Shown: positions 32,399 through 40,578 of the stretch, piece after piece
Layout of the letters: each line of letters begins with the position of its first letter
How positions within the stretch are numbered: the first letter of the stretch is position 1
DNA from: an uncultured Candidatus Saccharibacteria bacterium
GTDB lineage: Bacteria; Patescibacteriota; Saccharimonadia; Saccharimonadales; Saccharimonadaceae
DNA length: 64,000 nt
Reading direction: 5' to 3'
Assembly (NCBI GenBank): GCA_947570505.1
Contig: CANOTH010000001.1
Span: 1 to 64,000, forward strand
The notes under the pieces: generated by a model
What the model was told of the DNA's origin: nothing
The model's database searches: none
What the model saw: only the letters and a program-made list of their open reading frames with translations
Made by a program: the position numbers and the translations under genes

Positions 32399-32962
32399 AT
32401 GAATGAAACGAAAAAAATAAATGCAACTCGAGCAGATTATGTGCTCTATTATGGCTGCCTGGCCATGTCAATAGTCACTGGATTTGCGACATTGACCGCG
32501 GAGCTGGGTTTGGTGATAGTAAGTATCGGTGTGTGCCGCCTGATGGATGTTAGCGCAATTCAAAAAACTGTCTCCATCATATCTATCTACTTTGTCATGT
32601 TGTTTACTGCCGGGGTGCTCACACCGACTTTGCGTCAACTGGACAATATCTACAACACTATAGATTTTAATCCTAAGCGAATTGCCCTCGGCACAACCGG
32701 CGCATGCTGCGGTATGTTACTTTTACCACTTCTAGCTCTCGTGAGTTGCGCAGCCTATTGTGCTGAATTGGAAGCGATAATAGCCGCCATCGATTTGAGA
32801 AAACTTCTTCTTGGCTGCTGTCTCGCGATTACAGTGGGAGTAAACCTGTTGTTCGATTTAACAGTGAAATTAATCAAGAAGCATTACGAGCGGCAGGGGT
32901 TCCGTTTCGATGACAAAGACAGCAAAAAGACCAAGAAAACAATCAGTAGGTCACCGCGGTGA
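32399..32962 (+). CDS. Hypothetical membrane protein, 187 aa
   Basis: Four or so membrane segments: near residues 13-55, 58-75, 95-120 and 133-150, with a lysine-rich cytoplasmic tail ending KTKKTISRSPR. Several cysteines lie in or near the membrane (GACCGMLLL, LVSCAAYC, LLGCCLAI). No family is recognised. It has its own canonical promoter (32305-32333) and terminator (32966-32989), so it is monocistronic. The end of the frame overlaps a perfect 16-bp palindrome (ggtcaccg/cggtgacc, 32949-32964). Confidence 0.75.
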   Translation: MNETKKINATRADYVLYYGCLAMSIVTGFATLTAELGLVIVSIGVCRLMDVSAIQKTVSIISIYFVMLFTAGVLTPTLRQLDNIYNTIDFNPKRIALGTTGACCGMLLLPLLALVSCAAYCAELEAIIAAIDLRKLLLGCCLAITVGVNLLFDLTVKLIKKHYERQGFRFDDKDSKKTKKTISRSPR

Positions 32963-32965
32963 CCT

Positions 32966-32989
32966 AGGTGCCTTCCGGGGCACCTTTTC
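32966..32989 (+). terminator. Rho-independent terminator
   Basis: Stem aggtgcc/ggcacct with loop ttccgg, followed by TTTTCT. Confidence 0.85.
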
Positions 32990-32991
32990 TA

Positions 32992-33022
32992 TTGACTTTT
33001 TTAGTAGATATGCTATCATAAT
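32992..33022 (+). promoter_or_regulatory. Promoter of the telA operon
   Basis: TTGACT (32992-32997) followed by TATCAT (33014-33019, spacer 16) or CATAAT (33017-33022, spacer 19). The leader to telA is about 70 nt with SD GAAAGGATGG-like sequence. Confidence 0.6.
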
Positions 33023-33093
33023 AGTGTAACAAGGCCGATTATGATCGGCCTATATGTTGGCATGCCCAGAAAAAATGAAAGGATGGTGGGTAA

Positions 33094-34257
33094 ATGGGTA
33101 TAACATTAGAGTTGCCAAACACAGCACCAAAAGCTGATACAGAGGTGATCGAAGCAACACTGCCGGTTAGCACGATGACGGCTGAAGCCGTACAGGAAGA
33201 GGTGAAGACCGAGCTAACACAGGTCGAAAAACTGTCTCCGGAAGAACAGCAAGAAGTCGACAATTTCGCCCGGCAAATTAACCTTCATGATAGCGAGATG
33301 ATTCTGCGCTATGGTGAATCTACTCAGCAAAAGCTGGAAAAATTCACTGACGGTGCTTTGCAGGGTGTAGTAGGACGAGATGTGGGTGAAATTGGAAAGT
33401 TGCTCACAGAAATGACTACAAACATTAAAGACTTCAACGAGAAGGCCGAGAGCAAAGTCATTATGTTCGTGCGCAGTCTCAAGAAGAAAACCGATCTCTT
33501 GATCGTGAAGTATTCTGAAGTTTCTGATACTTTGGAAAAAGTCAAGAAAGAGCTCATCGGTCAGCGCACGACTTTGCTGGTGGATATCAAGATGTTGGAC
33601 AAAATGTATGACGACAATCTTGAATACTACAAAGAGTTGACGATGTACATCTTGGCCGGACACCAGGCTTTGAAAGAGACCCGGGAAGGTGAGCTGTGCG
33701 AACTAAGGCAAAAAGCCGAGGCTTCTGGAGCACAGGAAGATGCTCTGCTGTACAGTGATCTCAAGGATCATTGCGAGAACTTTGAGAAGCAGCTGTTTGA
33801 TTTGGAGCTGACGCGATCGGTATGCTTGCAAACCGCTCCGCAGATTCGTCTGGTTCAAAAAACCGATGAGCAGTTGGTACGCAAGATTCAGAGTAGTATT
33901 AATAATACTATCCCGATTTGGAAGCAGAAGATTGCCATCGCTTTAGCAATTCAGCATAATGAGGAAGCGGCTAAAGTGCAGAAAGGCATCACCGATCTAA
34001 CCAGCCAGATGCTGGAAGATAATGCTCGGCAGTTGCACACCAGTGTGGCGGCCGCAGCGAGAGAAGCGGAACGCGGAGTGATTGATGTACAATCAATTAT
34101 TGTGAGCAACACAGAACTTTTGGCAACTTTCGACGATATCTGGGCTATACAGGAAGAAGGTTGTAAAGCCAGAACGGAAGCCAGAGTTGAGCTGCGGAAA
34201 GCTGAGGAGAGTCTGAAGCAAAAATTACTGCAAGCTAGCCAGCGCGCAAAAAGTTAA
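33094..34257 (+). CDS. telA: TelA/KlaA family protein (toxic anion resistance)
   Basis: 387 residues, helical and soluble. Features of TelA: central VVGRDVGEIGKLLTEMTTNIKDFN, then KVKKELIGQRTTLLVDIKMLDKMYDDN, and the C-terminal VQSIIVSNTELLATFDDIWAI. The family is linked to tellurite and cell-envelope stress tolerance, although the mechanism is unsettled. It heads a three-gene operon with an XpaC-like and a VWA lipoprotein gene, a known neighbourhood of the family. Confidence 0.88.
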   Translation: MGITLELPNTAPKADTEVIEATLPVSTMTAEAVQEEVKTELTQVEKLSPEEQQEVDNFARQINLHDSEMILRYGESTQQKLEKFTDGALQGVVGRDVGEIGKLLTEMTTNIKDFNEKAESKVIMFVRSLKKKTDLLIVKYSEVSDTLEKVKKELIGQRTTLLVDIKMLDKMYDDNLEYYKELTMYILAGHQALKETREGELCELRQKAEASGAQEDALLYSDLKDHCENFEKQLFDLELTRSVCLQTAPQIRLVQKTDEQLVRKIQSSINNTIPIWKQKIAIALAIQHNEEAAKVQKGITDLTSQMLEDNARQLHTSVAAAAREAERGVIDVQSIIVSNTELLATFDDIWAIQEEGCKARTEARVELRKAEESLKQKLLQASQRAKS

Positions 34258-34285
34258 GTACTTTGACAATTAGGAGGTGAAGAAA

Positions 34286-35044
34286 TTGAAAGAGTCTGAA
34301 AGTAAGTTAGCATTTTGGACTTTGGTAACAGATGCAATAGCCTTGGTTATAGGCATCATGTTACTAATTCTATCCAGAACAGTCTTGAAAGATCAATTAA
34401 TTATTCGGTTTGGGGTGCGAGCGATCAAGCATATCTATACTTTTGAGTTCAGCTTTTCTGTAATCATAGCAATCTTTACAGTGCGGCGCGCTGTGCGTTT
34501 TTGGAGATTACAATCCCAAAATAAACGCAGGCAAGCACAAAAACATGAACAAGCGAAGCAGCAAGCTAAAGTCGTAACAGATTATGCTGAAGATAGTAGT
34601 AATCCAATTTTTACGCGCAGAAGGTTGCAACAAATTGCACAGGAAATGCCGGACTTAGAAGAATTGATTGGTCAATGCTTAGACCAAATGGACCGAATGG
34701 ACAAACTGCAAATGAAGCAGGAGATCTTAATTGAAACCAATGATGCACGTTATCTGAAGGATACTGTAGTGGTCTTGGAAAATGTGGAGAGTAGAATCTG
34801 CCGAAACTTTCGCAATGTGATTAATTTATGCATTGCGGCGGAAGATTTAAAACATCTGGACATGAAAAAGATCCAAAAGAGTCTTGACGATAATGAAAAG
34901 AAACTTAGTGACACGCAGGAACTCCTAAAAGCTTCGGTAGATTGGATTAATCAGTATAATACTGATAGTCAGAACAGTGACCGAAGTGAGGTGGAGAATT
35001 GGATCGCGGTGATTCGCGATTCTTTGAAGGAGGATGAAAGATGA
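34286..35044 (+). CDS. XpaC-like membrane coiled-coil protein
   Basis: About 252 residues: two membrane segments at the N-terminus (FWTLVTDAIALVIGIMLLIL and FSFSVIIAIFTV), then a basic coiled-coil region and helices typical of the '5-bromo-4-chloroindolyl phosphate hydrolysis' (XpaC) family that pairs with TelA. The TTG at 34286 is the better start, because SD AGGAGG (34272-34277) overlaps the alternative GTG at 34277. The gene ends in an ATGA overlap with the next gene. Function in envelope stress is inferred from context. Confidence 0.68.
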   Translation: MKESESKLAFWTLVTDAIALVIGIMLLILSRTVLKDQLIIRFGVRAIKHIYTFEFSFSVIIAIFTVRRAVRFWRLQSQNKRRQAQKHEQAKQQAKVVTDYAEDSSNPIFTRRRLQQIAQEMPDLEELIGQCLDQMDRMDKLQMKQEILIETNDARYLKDTVVVLENVESRICRNFRNVINLCIAAEDLKHLDMKKIQKSLDDNEKKLSDTQELLKASVDWINQYNTDSQNSDRSEVENWIAVIRDSLKEDER

Positions 35045-36705
35045 AAAAGACATTGAGTAAAATAATGACTTTTGTGCTGATCGTAACGTGCTTATTAAGC
35101 GGGTGTGGCGCGACCGGTTACGAAGAAAACCAGACATTGACCTATAATGAAGCGGTACAGGAACTTTCGTCAAAGCTGACGAAAGTTCACTCATCAACAG
35201 TTGATGCACCCTTGGATATTTATGACTTGGACACACCGACCAAAACTCTGGCCGACATTAACACTTACCCCATCACGGTACAGGGGACTGGCGCAATTGA
35301 TATTGAAATTGCGGCCGCTACAGAGCTTTCTGCAGAGGCACCGGATGATTTGATTAATGTTTTGGCTAAAAACTTTAATCGGGATAAGTTCGAAATCAAT
35401 GGCAAGACAATTAGTGTGTCGATCCGCAAAATTACTTCTGGTGAGGTATTAACCTACATGACGGAGGGCGACTACAAACCCGATGTTTATATCCCCTCTT
35501 CCTATGCTTGGGGCGAGATGCTGAAAGCCAAAGGAGTCGGAACGATAAAATTAACCGACCGGATGGCTGGCAATACAGCGGGGATCTTAATGGAGGAGCA
35601 GACGCATAAAGATTTCATAGAAAAGTATCATGAAGTAACCGTTGACAAAGTATTGGAAGCTAGTCTGGCAGGAGATTTAACTTTTGCTTACACTAATCCT
35701 TACACATCATCAACGGGCCTAAATATTCTGGCCACCATGTTGCATAGTTTTGATGCGGACAATCCCTTATCGGATACCGCTTCAGCAAAACTGTTGGATT
35801 ATCAAAAACAGTCACCGCCGGTAGCATATACAACTGCAGTACTACGTAGTCAGGCTTCTAAAGGTATCATTAAATCTATGGTCATGGAAGAACAGGCCTA
35901 CAGAAATGCACCGGAGCTGAAGGACTACGTATACATTCCGGCCGGGATTAGACATGATCATCCGGTATACACCTTTGATTATGTCGAAACCGAGAAGCAG
36001 CAGGCGGCAAAAAAGTTCGTCGAATATTGCCTGAGTAATGAAGCGCAGAAAATTGCCACTGAGAAGGGTTTTAATCTGCACGATGATTACAAAGAGCAAA
36101 GTGCCGGACTGGATGGAGCAGGCTATTTGGCAGTTCAGAAAATCTGGAAGGCTAATAAAGATGGCGGGAAGCCGATTATTGCTGTATTTGTAGCAGATGT
36201 GTCGGGCTCAATGGATGGAGAACCGCTGAATGCTTTGAAGGATTCCCTGATTTCGACCGCAAGTTATATCAGCAGCGACAATTACATTGGTCTTGTGTCC
36301 TATGCAGACACGGTTTACATTAATTTGGACATTGACCAGTTTGATGAGACGCAGCGGGCATACTTTTCTGGGGCAGTTAAATCATTGACTGCGAATGGTG
36401 GTACGGCAACTTATGATGCTGTGCTGGTGGCCTTGAATATGCTACAGGAAAAAGCTCAGGAAGTGCCGGATGCAAAGCTGATGCTGTTTGTGTTGTCAGA
36501 TGGCGAGCAAAACCGCGGATACGGGCTTAATAAAATCACGGATGTTGTTGGCGGTATGAAGGTGCCGGTCTATACAATTGGCTATAACTTGCAAAATTCA
36601 AATGCCTTGAAGCAGTTAAGCGAAATTAATGAAGCCGCACTGATTAATGCTCAGACGGATGATATCGTGAACCAGCTGCGCAATCTCTTTAATGTGCAGC
36701 TGTAA
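35041..36705 (+). CDS. Lipoprotein with substrate-binding and VWA domains
   Basis: 554 residues. Signal peptide with lipobox LLSGCGA (Cys near residue 22). The first ~330 residues resemble a type 2 periplasmic binding fold (VLAKNFNRDKFEINGKTISV ... DVYIPSSYAWGEML). The C-terminal von Willebrand A domain has a complete MIDAS: DVSGSMDG, a TATYDA threonine region and LSDGEQNRG. It is probably anchored outside and binds a ligand or protein partner in a metal-dependent way. Last gene of the telA operon, with SD GGAGGATGAAAG overlapping the stop of the previous gene. Confidence 0.88.
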   Translation: MKKTLSKIMTFVLIVTCLLSGCGATGYEENQTLTYNEAVQELSSKLTKVHSSTVDAPLDIYDLDTPTKTLADINTYPITVQGTGAIDIEIAAATELSAEAPDDLINVLAKNFNRDKFEINGKTISVSIRKITSGEVLTYMTEGDYKPDVYIPSSYAWGEMLKAKGVGTIKLTDRMAGNTAGILMEEQTHKDFIEKYHEVTVDKVLEASLAGDLTFAYTNPYTSSTGLNILATMLHSFDADNPLSDTASAKLLDYQKQSPPVAYTTAVLRSQASKGIIKSMVMEEQAYRNAPELKDYVYIPAGIRHDHPVYTFDYVETEKQQAAKKFVEYCLSNEAQKIATEKGFNLHDDYKEQSAGLDGAGYLAVQKIWKANKDGGKPIIAVFVADVSGSMDGEPLNALKDSLISTASYISSDNYIGLVSYADTVYINLDIDQFDETQRAYFSGAVKSLTANGGTATYDAVLVALNMLQEKAQEVPDAKLMLFVLSDGEQNRGYGLNKITDVVGGMKVPVYTIGYNLQNSNALKQLSEINEAALINAQTDDIVNQLRNLFNVQL

Positions 36706-36745
36706 CTTGCTCGGCTGGCTCTGTGATTTCTCACTTCCCTGATTA

Positions 36746-36770
36746 GGACGGTCTGATGGCCGTCCTTTTC
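36746..36770 (+). terminator. Terminator of the telA operon
   Basis: Stem ggacgg/ccgtcc with a 7-nt loop followed by TTTTCT. It abuts the 3' end of the convergent gene. Confidence 0.8.
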
Positions 36771-37198
36771 TATTCTTCAACTTTCTTAGCAGCCTCGGCA
36801 CCACGTTCGACTGCTTCAGCCCCGCGCTCCATGGCATCGGCTTCTCTTTCCATCGCGCTGGCGGTACGTTCAGCATTATAAGCAGCATCTTCAGCCCGAT
36901 CGGCTTCTTTGCTAGCTTGCTCAGCATCGCGAGCATGAGCCTGCTCAGCATATTTGCGAGCTTGGTTTTCCATGACATGATTCGCAAAAGTCTTCACAAT
37001 GCCACCTACCGAAGTCATACCTTTGACATTATCAACGATATCATCAGCCTTAGCGGCAATTCCCTGTCCGGTCTGGACAATCTTACCGGCTTCGTCAGCT
37101 AAGTGGATTAACTTTACTACTAAAATAATTGCCAAAATCAAAAATGTTAACAAGGTAATTGATAATATTCCGACTAAAATCCATTCTGCAACGTTCAT
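36770..37198 (-). CDS. Membrane-anchored Ala/Glu-rich coiled-coil protein, 142 aa
   Basis: Starts at ATG 37198 with SD TGGAGG 5 nt upstream. A hydrophobic helix (ILVGILSITLLTFLILAIILVV) is followed by DUF948-like helix sequence (LADEAGKIVQTGQGIAAKADDIVDNVK) and a repetitive, highly charged tail rich in A-E-x-x-x-R motifs, with EREADAMERGAEAVERGAEA near-repeats. It is probably a structural envelope protein. It may be co-transcribed with galU upstream (gap 22 nt). Confidence 0.7.
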   Translation of the reverse strand: MNVAEWILVGILSITLLTFLILAIILVVKLIHLADEAGKIVQTGQGIAAKADDIVDNVKGMTSVGGIVKTFANHVMENQARKYAEQAHARDAEQASKEADRAEDAAYNAERTASAMEREADAMERGAEAVERGAEAAKKVEE

Positions 37199-37220
37199 TG
37201 TAACCTCCATAATATTTTAA

Positions 37221-38060
37221 TTAAAAATTTTCATATTCCACGGCATATTTTTGCTGGGCCATAAAATAATTCTTTGGATCACCGGTAGTCATCCATTCCC
37301 CGGCCGTGCGCTCGACATACACTGCGCCCGCACTGGCCATCTTAGTAATTGCATCCACCGTCCAAAGTTCTCCATCCAGACCCGTATTACGAGGATCAAG
37401 ATAATCAAAAACCTCCGGAGTAAGCAAATACCGACCGTAGCTAGTCAGATTAGAAGGCGCGTCTTCTACCTTTGGTTTTTCAACGATGTTATCCAGCTGG
37501 TTGTCTTGGGCTAGTTTGATCACACCATATTTATTCAGTACTTCGCGGGGCATTTCCTGGGCAATAATAATCGCCTTCGCATCAGGATGCTGCGCATACG
37601 AGTCCATCAAGGTCTTCACGTCGGAACTACCAAATACTACATCATCCGAATAAGCTACAATAAAAGCTTCGTCATCATCAATAAACTTGCGGGCCGAAGC
37701 AATCGGCGAGCCATTGCCATATGGATAGGCTAGATCTTGCTCAATCACGGTAATCTTGGGCAATTCTAACACCCGACGCACTGGCTCATAGCGGTCTTCC
37801 TTGCCTTGCTGACGCATCAGCTTAAAAATATGATTAGCGCAATTATTAAAATAATCTTCGTAAATTACTTTGCCCTCGTGCGTAGCCACAATGATAATCT
37901 CTTTAATGCCGGCTGCCGCACACTCTTCTACGACAAATTGCATAATGGGACGATTACCTAAAGGCAACATGGCCTTAGGAACAGTCTTAGTGATCGGTAA
38001 AAAACGACTAGCACATCCCGCATCGGTAATGATGGCTTTGGTTGGCTGACGATAATTCAT
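37221..38060 (-). CDS. galU: UTP--glucose-1-phosphate uridylyltransferase
   Basis: 279 residues making UDP-glucose. Nucleotide-binding start AGCASRFLPITKTVPKAMLPL, then IIIVATHEGKVIYEDYF, YPYGNGSPI, the FIVAYSDDVVFG metal site and VEKPKVEDAPSN. The length and motifs are typical. SD AAAGGAG lies about 8 nt before the ATG; TATAAT lies about 20 nt upstream. UDP-glucose would serve surface glycans, since CPR envelopes are glycan-rich (general knowledge). Confidence 0.93.
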   Translation of the reverse strand: MNYRQPTKAIITDAGCASRFLPITKTVPKAMLPLGNRPIMQFVVEECAAAGIKEIIIVATHEGKVIYEDYFNNCANHIFKLMRQQGKEDRYEPVRRVLELPKITVIEQDLAYPYGNGSPIASARKFIDDDEAFIVAYSDDVVFGSSDVKTLMDSYAQHPDAKAIIIAQEMPREVLNKYGVIKLAQDNQLDNIVEKPKVEDAPSNLTSYGRYLLTPEVFDYLDPRNTGLDGELWTVDAITKMASAGAVYVERTAGEWMTTGDPKNYFMAQQKYAVEYENF

Positions 38061-38092
38061 AAAATCTCCTTTGAAATCCCATTATAGCACAT

Positions 38093-38737
38093 TTAGGCCT
38101 TTTTAGAGAGTTTTGGAACTTTGGCGCTATGAGACGGCGCTTTGACCTTGCGAGTCTTCTGGGCGGCTGCTGAGCGCGCCTGGCGGTCTTCGCGCTGTTG
38201 CTCACGGTTATCAAAGCTATAAATTAAGCTACAGACCCCCAGAATCAGCATATAAGCCCCAAAGAAGCGCACAAAATCGACATTGGCCAAGTGACCAGAG
38301 TTAAAGATTACGATACCAAAAACTAGCCCACAGACACCACAGAGGCACCAAATAAAGCGATCGGTCGGATCAATAGTAGTGCGAAATCCGATTAAAAGCT
38401 CAAAAATCCCTCGCAGAATAGTGTAAATCGTCATAATGACTAGATGCCAAGTCATTCCCTCGTTAATCGCAAAGAGCATCAGAAGACCGAAAATAGCATC
38501 AAACACGGCGACAGCGGTCGAAACTAGCCAGCCTTCTTGGTTATAGCTACGGTAGACCGAATTAGCAAATTCGATGACGGCCAGCGAAAGCAAGAAGATA
38601 CCAATCATCGGGATTAGTCCACGAGAATTCTCGCTACCAGTAAATAAAGTCAGACAGCCAAAAAGTAGAGCTACCATCCCTTGAAAAACGAAGACTAGCC
38701 AATGGCTATCAATGTATTTTCGCTTAATCTGCGCCAT
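38093..38737 (-). CDS. DUF308/HdeD-like membrane protein
   Basis: 214 residues with about six short hydrophobic helices (FVFQGMVALLFGCLTLFTG ... GLIPMIGIFLLSLAVIEF ... LMLFAINEGMTWHLVIMTIY ... LILGVCSLIYSF), the repeated layout of DUF308/HdeD proteins. A basic cytoplasmic tail follows. HdeD is acid-stress related in enterobacteria, but the role of this relative is unknown. SD AGGAGG lies before the ATG. It is close upstream of galU (gap 32 nt). Confidence 0.8.
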   Translation of the reverse strand: MAQIKRKYIDSHWLVFVFQGMVALLFGCLTLFTGSENSRGLIPMIGIFLLSLAVIEFANSVYRSYNQEGWLVSTAVAVFDAIFGLLMLFAINEGMTWHLVIMTIYTILRGIFELLIGFRTTIDPTDRFIWCLCGVCGLVFGIVIFNSGHLANVDFVRFFGAYMLILGVCSLIYSFDNREQQREDRQARSAAAQKTRKVKAPSHSAKVPKLSKKA

Positions 38738-38827
38738 AAAAACCTCCTAATTTGTATTAGCATTATAGCATACCAGAGCTTGGCGAGCAATATGGTATAA
38801 TCGAAACATAAGCTGCTAAAAAATATG

Positions 38828-39604
38828 CTACTTGAGTTTCTGATCGATCAGATTTCGTATCTTTTTACTGTAGTCTCGTGGTGAGAGATCGTTCTCATCA
38901 TTGTCATCACTTTTGTTACTAATCCACTCACCGTCCAAATAGAGCCATGGTGTACCGCCGATCTGAAGTTTTTCACCGATCCCACGATCAAAGGCGATTT
39001 TCTTTGCCACTTTCTCGCTTTTCATATCCTCGCGAAATTTCGTCAAATCGCCCTTTCCGTCCGAGGCCTTTTCAAAGTAAGTCTCTAGCTGCTGTTGTAA
39101 TTCATTGCCAGTCGAATAAAACCAATCACTCTGATTCGCAAAGAGTAAATCTTTGTAAGGTTTCCAGTATCCCTGCAAAGCTGCAGCATTAGCCGCCGAA
39201 GCAGCAGCCACTCCACTCACATCGTGATATTCTAGTACATATGATCGAAAGACGATAGCCACCTTGCCCTTATAATCCTCGACGATTTTATCTAGTAGAA
39301 CGTTCATCTGTGCGCAGTATCCGCACTGGTAGTCGGCATACTCATAAATTATGATCGGCGAATCGTTTTTGCCTGAGATGTTCTCCGAGATATTACCACT
39401 AGCTTCGCCTGCGGGAATAATACTGTGCAAATCAAGCGAATCATAATTATTTTGAGCAGATAGCTCTTTAATTGCGGAGACTTTAAATTTACCATAATCG
39501 ATATTGGCCGGTGCCTGGTTATTCTTCTGCCACAACGAAATTCCAACTAGTGCGGCAAAAGCCGCGACAATACCTAAAATTATAAATCCAGTCTTTTTAT
39601 TCAT
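38828..39604 (-). CDS. DsbA-family thiol-disulphide oxidoreductase, membrane-anchored
   Basis: 258 residues. An N-terminal anchor (GFIILGIVAAFAALVGISLW) is followed by a linker and a thioredoxin-like domain with the redox motif YADYQCGYCAQMN (CxxC), ending in the cis-Pro region IGGTPWLYLDGEW. The alpha-helical insertion between them is of DsbA type. It would oxidise or isomerise cysteines in secreted proteins. It is the second Dsb-like protein in the window (the other is at 5422-6465) but is not in the same operon. An upstream gap of ~300 nt contains only a hairpin. Confidence 0.88.
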   Translation of the reverse strand: MNKKTGFIILGIVAAFAALVGISLWQKNNQAPANIDYGKFKVSAIKELSAQNNYDSLDLHSIIPAGEASGNISENISGKNDSPIIIYEYADYQCGYCAQMNVLLDKIVEDYKGKVAIVFRSYVLEYHDVSGVAAASAANAAALQGYWKPYKDLLFANQSDWFYSTGNELQQQLETYFEKASDGKGDLTKFREDMKSEKVAKKIAFDRGIGEKLQIGGTPWLYLDGEWISNKSDDNDENDLSPRDYSKKIRNLIDQKLK

Positions 39605-39899
39605 ATATACGTAATCTCCATTTTTAAACTTTAGAATTATCGGCTAGTTCGCTTTATTATACCATCATAAATAATTTTTACACGACAAATTCAAATAAGA
39701 CGGTAGACTATGACTATCGTAGCGAAAACACACTTTTGTGAGGCCTATTGTGGGCCTTTTTTGGTATTAGTGAAAATTGAGCTATATTGCGATTCTGCGA
39801 CGAACAAAATGGAGTGGGTGGAGCGAGAAACGTACGGCAAATTGGTATTCCATCATTGTATTTTGGAGAAGTAGGAAGAAATCGCCAAGACTAGACTTA
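39605..39899. other. Intergenic stretch with a plus-strand hairpin
   Basis: About 295 nt with no convincing gene. It holds a hairpin aggcc/ggcct (39741-39757) followed by T6 on the plus strand, which looks like a terminator but follows no plus-strand gene; a short non-coding RNA is possible. A 116-codon plus frame from 39777 overlaps two better minus-strand genes and is not believed. Confidence 0.4.
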
Positions 39900-40073
39900 T
39901 TAGGTGAAATACCAAATACAAGCCGCAATAAGACCACCAAACAAGATAAGGGAGAGAATAAAACAAATTACAATCACCACGAAAGCACCAGTACTGATTT
40001 CCTGATTGGGGTGTTTGGCATCATCTTTGCCCATCTCGTAATACCACCAAGGACTGAAAGGACTACCACTCAT
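39900..40073 (-). CDS. Small single-TM protein, 57 aa
   Basis: Starts at ATG 40073, which overlaps the end of the acidic gene upstream (...gATGagtggTAG). The N-terminus is MSGSPFSPWWYYEMGKDD, followed by a membrane helix near residues 32-54 (FVVIVICFILSLILFGGLIA) at the C-terminus. It looks tail-anchored. It is coupled to the acidic gene. Unknown function; no family recognised. Confidence 0.55.
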   Translation of the reverse strand: MSGSPFSPWWYYEMGKDDAKHPNQEISTGAFVVIVICFILSLILFGGLIAACIWYFT

Positions 40074-40260
40074 CGTTGTCGTCCATTTCGTCCAAAGTGT
40101 CACCAAGCACATCTTCCATCTCCGTGATGCCGAACTTTCTACTTCCTAGGACTTCATCTTCATCGATATCATCGCAACCGAATATATCCATTGCATCACC
40201 CAATATATCCTCGAGTGCAGTAAAATCAGAATCTTGCGTGCTAATATGTCTACTCATCAT
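40063..40260 (-). CDS. Small acidic protein, 65 aa
   Basis: Very acidic: 20 Asp/Glu among 65 residues, including DIDEDEVLG and DTLDEMDDNDEW at the end, and two near-repeats (LEDILGDAMD and MEDVLGDTLD). The cytoplasmic acidic peptide and the coupled tail-anchored peptide could form a pair. No toxin, antitoxin or other family is recognised. It lies just outside the mobile element, 60 nt from tRNA-Arg. Confidence 0.55.
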   Translation of the reverse strand: MMSRHISTQDSDFTALEDILGDAMDIFGCDDIDEDEVLGSRKFGITEMEDVLGDTLDEMDDNDEW

Positions 40261-40323
40261 AACTAGATAATTTCTGCGTTTTTACAGAGGTCAGAAGACC
40301 TCAAACGCACCTTAATTTCAACC

Positions 40324-40400
40324 TGGTACACCGGATAGGATTCGAACCTACGACCCTCTGTTCCGAAGACAGATGCTCTGATCCACTGAGCTACCGGTGC
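40324..40400 (-). tRNA. tRNA-Arg (anticodon TCG)
   Basis: Minus strand. Acceptor strand gcaccgg (from 40400) pairs with ccggtgt at the 3' end, followed by A and an encoded CCA (40326-40324). D-arm GCTCAGTGGATCAGAGC; anticodon arm TCTGT-CTTCGGA-ACAGA gives TCG; T-arm TTCGAATCC. Its first 46 nt are duplicated at 56112-56157, marking the integration site. The sequence upstream of its 5' end now belongs to the element, with a TATAAA 10 nt before G1. Confidence 0.95.
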
Positions 40401-40403
40401 ATG
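40355..40403. repeat. attL, 49-bp direct repeat in tRNA-Arg
   Basis: 49 bases identical to 56112-56160, covering nucleotides 1-46 of the tRNA plus 3 bases upstream. It includes the anticodon arm, a common crossover place for tyrosine recombinases. Confidence 0.92.
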
Positions 40404-40535
40404 GGTGTTTTTTATAGAGGTAAATTAGGATTGGAATGTTTTTGAAGTCTCGATTATATTCAAAATACACACTTTATTTACGCACTTTGAGAATAAAATA
40501 TCTTTTAATTTACCTATACATAGAATGATACCATA

Positions 40536-40563
40536 AATTCCCCCATATTGCTATGGGGGAATT
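40536..40563. terminator. Hairpin at the left end of the element (integrase terminator)
   Basis: A perfect 12-bp stem, aattcccccata/tatgggggaatt, with loop ttgc, 16 nt past the integrase stop. On the minus strand it ends in AATTTATGG, a weak T-tract. Confidence 0.65.
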
Positions 40564-40578
40564 GGAACCGATGTCTGG

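Noticed and set aside
39777-40127. 116-codon plus-strand frame
   Set aside because: It overlaps two better-supported coupled minus-strand genes, has a biased basic composition and no ribosome site.
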